From: SIG455 sp045589495
Lineage (GTDB): Bacteria; Bacillota; Clostridia; UMGS1810
NCBI GenBank assembly: GCA_045589495.1
Contig: JAZNPF010000029.1
Coordinates: 60,797 to 124,796, forward strand
DNA: 64,000 bases
Direction: 5' to 3'
The notes beneath the pieces are model-generated. The model was not told the DNA's origin and did not search any database. It saw only the letters and a list, made by a program, of their open reading frames with translations. Positions 55,105 through 63,135 of the stretch are shown in pieces (the first letter of the stretch is position 1; every line of letters begins with the position of its first letter). The translations under genes were made by a program, and so were the position numbers.

Positions 55105-56460
55105 TCACTCTTTGCGACATAGTAGCACACAGCACTCGACGTGGGGCGTCTGAGGGAAAAGGTCTACGGCAGTAACTTTTTTTAGTTTATATCCGTATTG
55201 TTTCAATTCCTCTATATCTCTTGCCAAAGTCGAACTGTTACACGAAACATATACCACTCTGTCGGGTGAAATTTCATTTATCAGTTTCAGAAGTTCAGCA
55301 TCACATCCTTTTCTTGGCGGATCAACAACAACCACATCTGCTTTTACTCCGTCTGACATAAGTTTATCTACGACTTTTGTGCAGTCACCTGCATAGAAGT
55401 CAGCGTTTTCAATACCATTTATGCGTGCATTTTCTTTTGCATTTTCAACTGCGTCTTCAACTATTTCAACACCATACACTTTGAAAGCATCACGTGCCAT
55501 AAACAAAGATATACTTCCCACACCGCAGTAAAGGTCAAAAATCGTTTCCTTACCCGTCAATGAAGCATACTCTCTTGCTTTTGAATAAAGTTTCTCTGTC
55601 TGTTTGGCATTTACCTGAAAAAAACTATTCGGTGACACATTAAAACGTAAATCACCTAATGTAAGTTCAATTGTGTCACTACCCCAAAGCAGGATATTAT
55701 CATATCCAAGTATAATATTATCACTTCGGAGATTTATATTTTGTACAATACTTATTACCCCGTCTATATCAGTGAGTTTTTTTATAAGTCTATCCTTGTG
55801 AGGCACCTCTTTTTTACTGTTGGTAACTATAACCGCCATAATATTGCCTTGTTGAGATGAACGCACATAAATATTCCTTATAATGCCTTTACCCGTTTTT
55901 TCATCATAAACAGAAATATTATTTTCGTTTATATACTCAAGCACAGCATCGGCAACCATATTTATCTTTTCATTCTGTATTTTACAACCACTGCATTTTA
56001 CGACTCTGTGGCTCAACGGTGCATAAAAACCATAAACAGCTTTATCCCCATCCATAGTAAGCGGAAACTGGGCTTTGTTACGATAATTATATTCTACAGA
56101 GCCAATAATTCCATCAAATTCATAATCACCGTCTTTTAAATGTGCTATTTTTCTCAAATTGTTAATTACGGTCTGTGTTTTAACGGAAAGTTGCTTTTCA
56201 TAGTCCAAGTGCATCATTGTACATCCACCGCATTTTCCGAATGACTCACATAACGGATCACGACGTTGAGATGACGGTACTAAAATTTCTTCTACCTTAC
56301 CGAATGCGTAACTTTTATTTGCTTTAAGTATACGTATTTTTGCTCTGTCGCCTTCAGCAGCATAACGCACAAAAACAGGATATCCATCTACTCTGGCAAT
56401 ACCCTCTCCTTCAAATCCCGTACTTTCTATATCAACTTCTATAATATCGTTCTTACGCAA
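55105..56460 (-). CDS. rlmD: 23S rRNA uracil-5-methyltransferase (RlmD/RumA family)
   Basis: 451 residues. N-terminal TRAM domain (residues 1-58), four Cys for an iron-sulfur cluster (DPLCESFGKCGGCTMMHLDYEKQ and the later VVKCSGCKI), SAM motif FDLYCGVGSISLF and catalytic VVVDPPRKGCDAELL...VYVSCNSSTLARDI. It methylates U in 23S rRNA. The last residues PQTPHVECCVLLCRKE differ from the usual ending. Own promoter upstream with TTGACA. Confidence 0.93.
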   Translation of the reverse strand: MRKNDIIEVDIESTGFEGEGIARVDGYPVFVRYAAEGDRAKIRILKANKSYAFGKVEEILVPSSQRRDPLCESFGKCGGCTMMHLDYEKQLSVKTQTVINNLRKIAHLKDGDYEFDGIIGSVEYNYRNKAQFPLTMDGDKAVYGFYAPLSHRVVKCSGCKIQNEKINMVADAVLEYINENNISVYDEKTGKGIIRNIYVRSSQQGNIMAVIVTNSKKEVPHKDRLIKKLTDIDGVISIVQNINLRSDNIILGYDNILLWGSDTIELTLGDLRFNVSPNSFFQVNAKQTEKLYSKAREYASLTGKETIFDLYCGVGSISLFMARDAFKVYGVEIVEDAVENAKENARINGIENADFYAGDCTKVVDKLMSDGVKADVVVVDPPRKGCDAELLKLINEISPDRVVYVSCNSSTLARDIEELKQYGYKLKKVTAVDLFPQTPHVECCVLLCRKE

Positions 56461-56529
56461 AATATCAACTCAATTTCTGTTAAATTTCGTATATTTTAAT
56501 GTTTCGCCCATCGCATATCAGTTACGTTA

Positions 56530-56559
56530 ATATTATCATATTTTACCCGAATTTGTCAA
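56530..56559 (-). promoter_or_regulatory. Promoter of rlmD
   Basis: TTGACA (56554-56559) and TAATAT (56530-56535) on the minus strand, 18 bases apart. The TTGACAAAT...GGGTAAAA stretch is repeated twice in tandem between 56541 and 56597. Confidence 0.72.
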
Positions 56560-56689
56560 TGTTTTACCCTTGTCAGCATTTGTCAATCATTGGGTAACAA
56601 ACGGCTTGTAAAAAGAATATTATATACAGAGTGCTATCACATTAAAGTGTATGTCACTCAAACCTATCTGTATTTTATCCGGAGGTGCT

Positions 56690-56881
56690 ATGAAAGTGAA
56701 AAATATACAGTATATGCCCGATAAACCTATGTACGGAATAGCCTATGTGCCGTATTCAAAATTTGATGATTTATATCCCGTATGCAAAGCATTGGACAGA
56801 GGTACTATTTTTAAAGTGCTCGACATCCCATTTTCCGCCTATGCGAATATAAATATTATGAATCCATTCCGTTCAAAGTAA
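56690..56881 (+). CDS. cotJA: Spore coat-associated protein CotJA
   Basis: 63 residues: YMPDKPMYGIAYVPYSKFDDLYPVCKALDRGTIFKVLDIPFSAY is the CotJA family core. ATG at 56690 has GGAGGTGCT directly before it; an in-frame ATG 39 bases upstream lacks one. First gene of the cotJ operon, a mother-cell (sigma-E) unit in Bacillus. Confidence 0.92.
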   Translation: MKVKNIQYMPDKPMYGIAYVPYSKFDDLYPVCKALDRGTIFKVLDIPFSAYANINIMNPFRSK

Positions 56882-56896
56882 TTTAAGGAGGTTGCC

Positions 56897-57388
56897 ATGA
56901 GATACCGTAACAGTGAATGCTGCGTTACACCCGAAGAACTCGTTCAGGATAATATCACAACCGAAGGTATGCCCAACTGCAACTGGAATACACGTGACGG
57001 TTGGTATATGAAAGACAAAAAATGCGATAAATGCGATAAAGATGATGATAATTGGTACAGACGTGATAAATACGATGATAAATGCAAAGATAAATGCGAT
57101 AACAATTGGGACGATAAAGATAAATGTGATTATGACAACAACTGCAGCGAAGATTTAAAACGCAGATTAAGCGAACTGCAGTTTGCTGCCATTGACCTTA
57201 ATCTGTTTTTGGACACTCATCCTTGTGATAAAGAAGCATTGGAAATGTTTAAAAAAATCACAAAAACAATGGAGTCTGTAAAGATGGACTATGTTCGTAA
57301 ATACGGTCCTTTAAAAGCCTGTGATTCTGCCGATGATGTTCCATTCCAATGGGCATCTGCAGAATTCAAATGGCCGTGGGAAAAGTGA
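56897..57388 (+). CDS. cotJB: Spore coat protein CotJB with a long Asp/Lys/Cys-rich N-terminal extension
   Basis: 163 residues, about twice the usual size. The C-terminal 80 residues are CotJB (LSELQFAAIDLNLFLDTHPCDKEALEMF and final PWEK). Residues 38-83 are a low-complexity run of Asp, Lys, Cys, Asn and Trp with repeated KCDKCDK and DKCKDKCD. These residues could bind metal or cross-link the coat. Codon repeats GATAAATGC make the DNA itself repetitive. AAGGAGG site; 15 bp from cotJA. Confidence 0.9.
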   Translation: MRYRNSECCVTPEELVQDNITTEGMPNCNWNTRDGWYMKDKKCDKCDKDDDNWYRRDKYDDKCKDKCDNNWDDKDKCDYDNNCSEDLKRRLSELQFAAIDLNLFLDTHPCDKEALEMFKKITKTMESVKMDYVRKYGPLKACDSADDVPFQWASAEFKWPWEK

Positions 57389-57410
57389 TATAAGGAGGAG
57401 TGTATAAATT

Positions 57411-57542
57411 ATGTTTATGTATGAAAAAAAATTGATTTACCCTGTTAAAATAAAAAATCCAAATCCACAACTTGCAAAATTTATCATAAGCCAGTACGGT
57501 GGACCGGATTGCAAAAGTTTAAGTACAGCCGAAGCAATATAG
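57411..57542 (+). pseudogene. cotJC: cotJC, 5' fragment interrupted by an inserted element
   Basis: The gene starts with AAGGAGGAG and MFMYEKKLIYPVKIKNPNP, then QLAKFIISQYGGPD, all typical of CotJC (manganese-catalase-like coat protein, about 190 residues). Right after YGGPD the sequence changes to CKSLSTAEAI and a stop. The remaining 150 or so residues are not found in the window. The break is 4 bases from the 3' end of a large serine recombinase gene, so cotJC is split by an integrated element. Confidence 0.88.
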
Positions 57543-57545
57543 GTT

Positions 57546-59021
57546 TTAATTCTCCCAAAATACAATTTTCAACTCCCTGCTCCCCTCTTTTACTTTTACA
57601 ATTTCTTTAATCATTCGGCGTAGAATTTCTCTTTTATCAAAATTGCTGATATTTTCATCTTCCAAAATATCAAAAAGGCGTTTTATCTTGAGTTTTTGTG
57701 ATTCTCCCGCTCTTTGATTATTACCTGACGGATCAGGGAATTGCTTCTTATTCAGGTTTTTGATTTTGTTTTTAATTTCTTTAATTTCAGAATTGATTTT
57801 TGTTTTATTCTCCTTGTATTCTTCCAAATCATCAATTCCGCTTTCGTATGCTTCCTTCACTCTCCTTAATTTTTCTTCTGCTTTTGATAATTGTTGTTTT
57901 AAAATACTGTGCTCTGACGGCGGTTGATTTACATTTTGCTTAACTAATGGTAAAACAGTGATTTGCACATTTTCATCGGCAAGTACATATTTTAATGCTT
58001 GTAAAACCATTTTTTCTGCAATATGAACAGAGATTGTACCGCATCCCGTACATATTCCTCTGCTTTTTTTGTTGCACCCAAAATATGTGCTGTAATGCCC
58101 CATTACTGCTCCGCACTTACCACATCGAAACAGTCCCGTAAGCCAATGAGATAAATCTTTTTCATCCTTATCATCTCTTGTATACTTTCTGTAATGCTCT
58201 TTTAATGTTTTTAATTTAACTTGTACGGCATCCCAGGTATCCCGATCAATAATTGCTTCGTGATCATCAACGATTATCAATCCTTCCGCATTATAATTCC
58301 TGCTCGTTTTACCATTTGGATTCCACCGAGTTTTTCCTATATACATAGGATTATTGAGCCAATATTCTATTGTTCTGTTTTCTATAGTCTTTCCTCTGTT
58401 TGTTCTGACATTCAGAGCATTCAATTCTTTTGCTATTTTAAGCATACCTTTGCCGTTTAAAAAATCAAAAAATACTTTACGGATTATTTCTGCTTGTTCA
58501 GGATGTATAACAAATTTTCCGTCTTTAATAACATACCCAAATGCAGGTATTGATAAAACCCCTCCCCTTTTTGCTTTTTCTGTCATTCCCCTTTTAACTT
58601 CTTCAGACAGATTGATTGAATAATACTCATCCATAGCCTCTATCATAGCCTCGAATAGCACGGACATTTTGTCGTCCCCGACATTCTCACTGATTGAAAC
58701 AACATCAATACCATACTGTTTCCTCAGCATCGATTTATAAACAACGCTGTCTTCTCTGTTTCTTGCAAATCGGCTGAATTTCCATACAAGGATAACATCA
58801 AATGGTTTTGGTGTGCTTTTTGCCAAAGCAATCATTTCAACAAATTTCTTTCTTTTCTTTGTAGAGCGACCGCTTATGCCTTCATCCAGAAAAAGGAACT
58901 TTTCGGGCAAGTACAAATTGTGGGTTTTGGCATAATTTTGAAGCGCTTTGATTTGGCTTTCGGGACTATATTCAACTTGATCTTCTGTTGATACACGTAT
59001 GTATGCAGCAGCTGTTTTCAT
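57546..59021 (-). CDS. Large serine recombinase next to the cotJC break
   Basis: 491 residues. Catalytic resolvase domain with YIRVSTEDQ (nucleophile Ser), FSRFARN (active-site Arg), a recombinase domain (WLNNPMYIGKTRWNPNG), a zinc ribbon (FRCGKCGAVMGHY...CNKKSRGICTGCG) and a Lys/Glu coiled coil (LKQQLSKAEEKLRRVKEAYE). Such proteins integrate and excise whole elements between att sites; homologues SpoIVCA and SprA excise elements that split sigK and spsM during sporulation. It is oriented toward the cotJC fragment. AAAGGA ribosome site. Confidence 0.93.
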   Translation of the reverse strand: MKTAAAYIRVSTEDQVEYSPESQIKALQNYAKTHNLYLPEKFLFLDEGISGRSTKKRKKFVEMIALAKSTPKPFDVILVWKFSRFARNREDSVVYKSMLRKQYGIDVVSISENVGDDKMSVLFEAMIEAMDEYYSINLSEEVKRGMTEKAKRGGVLSIPAFGYVIKDGKFVIHPEQAEIIRKVFFDFLNGKGMLKIAKELNALNVRTNRGKTIENRTIEYWLNNPMYIGKTRWNPNGKTSRNYNAEGLIIVDDHEAIIDRDTWDAVQVKLKTLKEHYRKYTRDDKDEKDLSHWLTGLFRCGKCGAVMGHYSTYFGCNKKSRGICTGCGTISVHIAEKMVLQALKYVLADENVQITVLPLVKQNVNQPPSEHSILKQQLSKAEEKLRRVKEAYESGIDDLEEYKENKTKINSEIKEIKNKIKNLNKKQFPDPSGNNQRAGESQKLKIKRLFDILEDENISNFDKREILRRMIKEIVKVKEGSRELKIVFWEN

Positions 59022-59077
59022 TTAATTCCTTTCCGAACAAGTCAACACTTTCCATAAGCAGATGCGTTGTTCATAGA

Positions 59078-59236
59078 TCAAGTTATATTTATTCGTTGTT
59101 TATAGTATTTCAATAAAGCCTTTGACTCCAACCTATTTATCCATTCATTCTTTTCTTGTTCATTTTCAAAATAATCGTTAATTTCAAATTCGTTTTCGCC
59201 AACAGCGATATAAATTTTTACAACTTCGCTATTCAT
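59078..59236 (-). CDS. 52-residue acidic protein, unknown
   Basis: A small gene with an AAGGTGATGG ribosome site and ATG at 59236, encoding MNSEVVKIYIAVGENEFEI and then acidic, Glu/Asn-rich sequence ending YKQRINIT. It lies 56 bp upstream of the recombinase gene on the same strand. I do not recognise the family. A small protein beside a large serine integrase could be a directionality factor (SprB of SP-beta is similarly small), but nothing in the sequence proves it. Confidence 0.6.
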   Translation of the reverse strand: MNSEVVKIYIAVGENEFEINDYFENEQEKNEWINRLESKALLKYYKQRINIT

Positions 59237-59280
59237 TCCATCACCTTAAATAAGAATACTATTTATATAAATATAGTTTC

Positions 59281-61947
59281 TCATTTTTTGATTATGCCAT
59301 TTATTGACATTAATCCAGCTTCCTTGGTTTCATCCACTTCACCGTTTTTCCTCCAATCTGCCAGTTTTTCTTCAGAAATCTTAAAAATGTCGGAATTTTC
59401 TGTTTCAAGTTGGTAAATTTCTATCATTTCTCTCACATTTTTCTCAACACCTACAACCTCTTCTTCAAGGATCCTTGCAGGCATTCTGAAAGCACCGCTG
59501 CCAAAAACAATTAACTGTTCCATAGAATCAGATGTTGCAACCGTCACCCGATAATTCTTAGTAAGTTCCTTGGCTACCTTTTCAATATAAGCATCAGCAG
59601 TTTGTGCTTCCTTTGTGTAAACAACAGTAACGCCTTGCTCCTGTGTAACCTCACCTCTATTACCTTTAACCTTGTAGGCATCAAAAACAACAATAATTTC
59701 ATAATCTTTAAATACTTTATAAACCGAAATACGGTCAATCAGTTGTTTTCTTGCCGCCTCTAAATTGTCTTCTGCCGTTTTCTTAAGGCTGTCCCATGCA
59801 AAAATAATGTTATATCCATCAATTAAAAGATAGTCCTTATCATATTTTTTTGCAGGTGAAGATTTTACAGGCTTTACCTCTTTAGGCGTGCGCATCGTCT
59901 GGTTTGGTAATCTTGTTTTCACCTTACCATAGGTGCGCTCGAATATTGCCAATAGTTCCTCATCGGATGCACCGATTTTTCCGATATTAACCTCACGTTC
60001 CGACATGTTTTCTGTCTTTTTGGATTTCAATACACTATCTAAGTGCATATAATCCCTAACTTCATTCCACTTTACATTAAAGCCGGCGCCGTGTGCACAA
60101 AATACCGAATCGGCTGTGTTTTCTATATCTGCATCAGGATCATATTCAAAGGAAGATATCACCTTATCTGCATTCTTGCATTCACCGTAACCACTGAATT
60201 TACAACTCATTCTCCCTTTACCGTGAGTATAAGCCGTTAACTGCCTGTGATAATTTCTAATACTATCCGCAGGGGCATTACCCGTAATTTTTGACATCTC
60301 ACTATTTGGATGAGAAATAGAAAAATCAGCACCTAACAGTTCCAAATCCGTCATTGCTTTTCCAACATTCTCTAAAGGCAAATCAATCATAAAGTCATAA
60401 TAAGGTTCTAACAACACTGAATCAGCAGTGCGCAATCCATGTCGTACAGCGCGGTAAGTCGCCTGCCGAAAATCTCCGCCCTCCGTGTGTTTAAGATGCG
60501 CAGCCCCCGATTTCAGAGTTATTTTTATATCTGTGATCGGTGAGCCCGTAAGCACACCTATATGCTGTTTTTCCATTAAGTGCGTCATTACAAGCCGTTG
60601 CCAGTTTTTGTCCAACACATTTTCAGGGCAGTCGGATTCAAATTGCATACCTGACCCACGTGGCAGAGGTGTTAATACAAGATGCACTTCCGCATAGTGC
60701 CGCAAAGGTTCAAAGTGCCCTACCCCTTCAATTGTGTTTACAATAGTTTCCTTATAAACTATACGTCCTTCTTCAAATTCGACTGCCATATCAAACCGTT
60801 TTAAAATCATCTGTTTTAAAACTTCCAGTTGTACTTCGCCCATAAGACGAATCTGAATTTCTTTTAACTGCTCCTGCCACGTAACCTGCAACTGTGTTTC
60901 TTCCTGTTCCAGTTCTTTAAACTTTTCCAGTGCAACAGTTGGATCCACGCCATTTGGTAGAATAACCCTATAGTTAAAAATCGGTTCTGCGGTTAAAGAA
61001 GCTGCGTTTTGTTCAAATCCTAGGCCCTGTCCGGCACTTGTATGCTTTAAACCTGTCACAGCACATACGCATCCGGAAAAAACCTCATCTGCCGTGGTAT
61101 ATTTCTCACCAGAATAAATCCTTATTTCATTAACCTTTTCCATTCTTCCCGACACAGACTCTATCATACTTTTAACTTTAAGGCTACCGCCGGTAATTTT
61201 AATAAAGGTAAGCCGTCCACCCTTTGGGTCCTGACTGATTTTAAAAACCTTTGCACCAAATTCACTCATGGCATCATCGGCGACTGTGAGTTTGTCAAGA
61301 GCAGTTAAAAACCGTGATACACCTTCCATCTTCAGGGCAGAGCCTGAAAAGCAAGGAAACACTTTTCTTTCCTTAATGGCACGGCATACCGTTTGCTCCT
61401 GCAAATTCCCCTCTAAAACTTCTTCCATCAGTTCTTCATCGCACATAGCAATGTTTTCAACTAAATTATCATCTGATTCTGAAAAATCCACAAAATTGCC
61501 GCCGAACTCTTGTTTCAGTTCATCAATAACTTTGGTTTTGTCACTCCCTGTCAAATCCAACTTATTTATAAAAACAAACACAGGAATATTATACTTTCTC
61601 AGCATATTCCATAAGGTATTGGTATGACTCTGTACGCCATCTGTTCCGCTTATGACCAGAATGGCATAGTCAAACACACTTAGCGTACGCTCAGCTTCGG
61701 CAAAAAAATCCACATGTCCGGGTGTATCCAAAAGAGTAATTATCGTTTTCTCCAGACCAATTACAGCCTGCTTTGAAAAAATGGTAATTCCTCTTTTTTT
61801 CTCTATTTCATCTGTATCTAAAAAGGTGTCTTTAGCATCTACTCTGCCCAGTTTGCGAATTTCTCCCGATGCATATAAAAGCCCTTCCGAAAGGGTCGTT
61901 TTACCTGCGTCTACGTGTGCTAAAATTCCAATAGCAATCCGTTTCAT
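59281..61947 (-). CDS. TetM-like translation GTPase fused to a YacP/Rae1-like NYN domain
   Basis: 888 residues. N-terminal EF-G/TetM-type GTPase: P-loop AHVDAGKTT (near residue 10), DTPGHVDF, NKLD (near residue 128), then the domains II-V expected of ribosomal protection proteins. From about residue 704 to 850 a NYN ribonuclease domain follows (LLIDGYNIIFAW; VVFDAYKVKG; TADAYIEK; TSDSMEQ) with Asp710, Asp756, Asp785 and Asp807 as candidate metal ligands, as in YacP/Rae1. A sigma-A promoter precedes it. It could remove tetracycline or rescue ribosomes and cut mRNA; that is inference. Confidence 0.9.
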   Translation of the reverse strand: MKRIAIGILAHVDAGKTTLSEGLLYASGEIRKLGRVDAKDTFLDTDEIEKKRGITIFSKQAVIGLEKTIITLLDTPGHVDFFAEAERTLSVFDYAILVISGTDGVQSHTNTLWNMLRKYNIPVFVFINKLDLTGSDKTKVIDELKQEFGGNFVDFSESDDNLVENIAMCDEELMEEVLEGNLQEQTVCRAIKERKVFPCFSGSALKMEGVSRFLTALDKLTVADDAMSEFGAKVFKISQDPKGGRLTFIKITGGSLKVKSMIESVSGRMEKVNEIRIYSGEKYTTADEVFSGCVCAVTGLKHTSAGQGLGFEQNAASLTAEPIFNYRVILPNGVDPTVALEKFKELEQEETQLQVTWQEQLKEIQIRLMGEVQLEVLKQMILKRFDMAVEFEEGRIVYKETIVNTIEGVGHFEPLRHYAEVHLVLTPLPRGSGMQFESDCPENVLDKNWQRLVMTHLMEKQHIGVLTGSPITDIKITLKSGAAHLKHTEGGDFRQATYRAVRHGLRTADSVLLEPYYDFMIDLPLENVGKAMTDLELLGADFSISHPNSEMSKITGNAPADSIRNYHRQLTAYTHGKGRMSCKFSGYGECKNADKVISSFEYDPDADIENTADSVFCAHGAGFNVKWNEVRDYMHLDSVLKSKKTENMSEREVNIGKIGASDEELLAIFERTYGKVKTRLPNQTMRTPKEVKPVKSSPAKKYDKDYLLIDGYNIIFAWDSLKKTAEDNLEAARKQLIDRISVYKVFKDYEIIVVFDAYKVKGNRGEVTQEQGVTVVYTKEAQTADAYIEKVAKELTKNYRVTVATSDSMEQLIVFGSGAFRMPARILEEEVVGVEKNVREMIEIYQLETENSDIFKISEEKLADWRKNGEVDETKEAGLMSINGIIKK

Positions 61948-62023
61948 AGTTCCTCCGGTAATTTTTTAAGTTATGTTCATATAAAATATCAATTTCATCA
62001 TTTGACTCATATATTTGATAAAT

Positions 62024-62052
62024 ATTATACAGCAGTTTTATAATTTATACAA
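62024..62052 (-). promoter_or_regulatory. Promoter of the TetM-like/NYN gene
   Basis: On the minus strand TTGTAT (62047-62052) and TATAAT (62024-62029) with a 17-base spacer, 76 bases before the ATG. A possible 11-codon leader (MMKLIFYMNIT) lies between them without a clear ribosome site. Confidence 0.75.
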
Positions 62053-62100
62053 TAAGTTTTTCTATAATTAACCTTTCTATTTATAATTCTTACCATATAC

Positions 62101-62140
62101 AAAAAACAGATGCCATGCACATAGCAGAGCGTCTGTTTTT
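62101..62140. terminator. Terminator-like hairpin upstream of the TetM-like gene
   Basis: AAAAAACAGA / TCTGTTTTTT stem with an inner partial stem; insulates the promoter from upstream transcripts. Confidence 0.7.
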
Positions 62141-62281
62141 TATGTTGCTAAAGAATACATTGTTTTATAAAACATCTTCAATTCTAAAATTTGATTACCA
62201 TTGTTTATTTAGTTCCTGAATTCATCCAAAATTGAGTTTCGTCATATCATTTAGGATCTACAATAATACAATTTTATGTTG

Positions 62282-62321
62282 TGAAAAGTATCTAATCGGT
62301 CATAACAGGGTTCACTCGAAA
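62282..62321 (+). repeat. Truncated tRNA-Ser(CGA)-like copy 1
   Basis: AAGTATCTAATCGGTCATAAC and then ACTCGAAA resemble the 5' half and anticodon loop of copy 2 at 62484; the similarity stops after the anticodon loop. Probable integration footprint. Confidence 0.5.
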
Positions 62322-62483
62322 GCTTCTACGTCTAATGGAACTCCCATAGCCCGAAACCCTTGATTTTATACGGTTTCTGTAATTTTATTTTTAACTTATT
62401 TTTGCTTGTTTTGCCCATGTTTTTGCCTTAAATATCAATTGGTCAAATTTGTCAGGGCTGACATATATAACAATTTCATATCT

Positions 62484-62525
62484 GGAGAAGTATCGAAGTG
62501 GTCATAACGGTGCTGACTCGAAATC
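62484..62525 (+). repeat. Truncated tRNA-Ser(CGA) 5' half, copy 2
   Basis: GGAGAAGTATCGAAGTGG, then a D-arm and CTGACTCGAAATC, fit the 5' half of a tRNA-Ser(CGA) up to the anticodon loop. What follows does not pair as the 3' half. The flank CATATCTGGAGA is the same as in front of the intact tRNA-Ser at 62707. Confidence 0.6.
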
Positions 62526-62706
62526 CCCTCGGTTACACTGTAACTGTACCCTCACAAATGGCTTAACCACGCGGGTTTAAGCGAGGTTCAAACCTTGTTT
62601 TTACACCCTTATCTAGCGGTTTTTCTAGCCATTTCTAACATTTTTCTAACAAAATTTTATAATTTGCTCGTTTTTTTCTCCGTCAAATCGGAGTTCAAAC
62701 ATATCT

Positions 62707-62799
62707 GGAGATGTACCCAAGTGGTTGAAGGGTCTGCACTCGAAATGCAGTAGGTCGGCTCAAACCGGCGCCAGAGTTCAAATCTCTGCATCTCCGCCA
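62707..62799 (+). tRNA. tRNA-Ser (anticodon CGA), CCA encoded
   Basis: 93 nt class II tRNA: acceptor GGAGATG / CATCTCC, D arm, anticodon stem CTGCA / TGCAG around CTCGAAA (CGA), long variable arm GGTCGGCTCAAACCGGCGCC, T arm GAGTTCAAATCTC, discriminator G and encoded CCA. The two other tRNAs in the window do not encode CCA. Confidence 0.96.
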
Positions 62800-62838
62800 A
62801 CAAGGCTTTTTGAGAAAACTCAAAAAGCCTTGTTTTTA
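62800..62838 (+). terminator. Terminator of tRNA-Ser
   Basis: 15-bp stem ACAAGGCTTTTTGAG / CTCAAAAAGCCTTGT with a T-run, starting right after CCA. Confidence 0.92.
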
Positions 62839-62963
62839 TCTATAAACAATGATATAATTATATTGGGTCAGGTTCATACTCCTTCTCTGATCCACCAGAA
62901 CAGACAGGTTCCGTATGGAAAAAAGCGAACGATTTAGAAGGTATCATTGGAAGGAGGATGCAT

Positions 62964-63080
62964 ATGAGCAAGATTTATTCAGTTTTTAAAAATGTTATTA
63001 TGAAATTTAAAAACATACGAGTTTCAGTAAAGATTAAAACACCGATCATTGATTTTTCGTTCGCCCCTGCGTCTATTTAA
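62964..63080 (+). CDS. Small 38-residue basic peptide, unknown
   Basis: ATG at 62964 has AGGAGG at ideal spacing, and a terminator hairpin begins one base after the TAA. The peptide MSKIYSVFKNVIMKFKNIRV... is basic and hydrophobic (amphipathic-looking) at first, ending IDFSFAPASI. I do not recognise it. It may be a leader peptide or a small membrane-active protein of the mobile element. Confidence 0.6.
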   Translation: MSKIYSVFKNVIMKFKNIRVSVKIKTPIIDFSFAPASI

Positions 63081-63106
63081 CAGCCTTTACCCAAAGGCTG
63101 TTTTTT
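63081..63106 (+). terminator. Terminator after the small peptide gene
   Basis: CAGCCTTT / AAAGGCTG stem with loop ACCC and TTTTTT. Confidence 0.85.
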
Positions 63107-63120
63107 ATTTTGCTCACACG

Positions 63121-63135
63121 CCCTTTAACAGCCGT
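63121..63135. repeat. 15-bp direct repeat, copy 1
   Basis: CCCTTTAACAGCCGT recurs 80 bp on; its TTTAACAGCC core also occurs at 63076-63085 at the end of the peptide gene. Confidence 0.7.

Noticed and set aside
56600..56689. Sigma-E promoter of cotJA
   Set aside because: ATATT at 56617 and CATTAAAGT at 56640 are spaced too far apart for the known pattern; a sigma-E site is expected but I cannot place it.
61948..62023. TetM-type transcription attenuator with leader peptide
   Set aside because: An 11-codon run (MMKLIFYMNIT) exists, but there is no ribosome site and no terminator hairpin between it and the gene.
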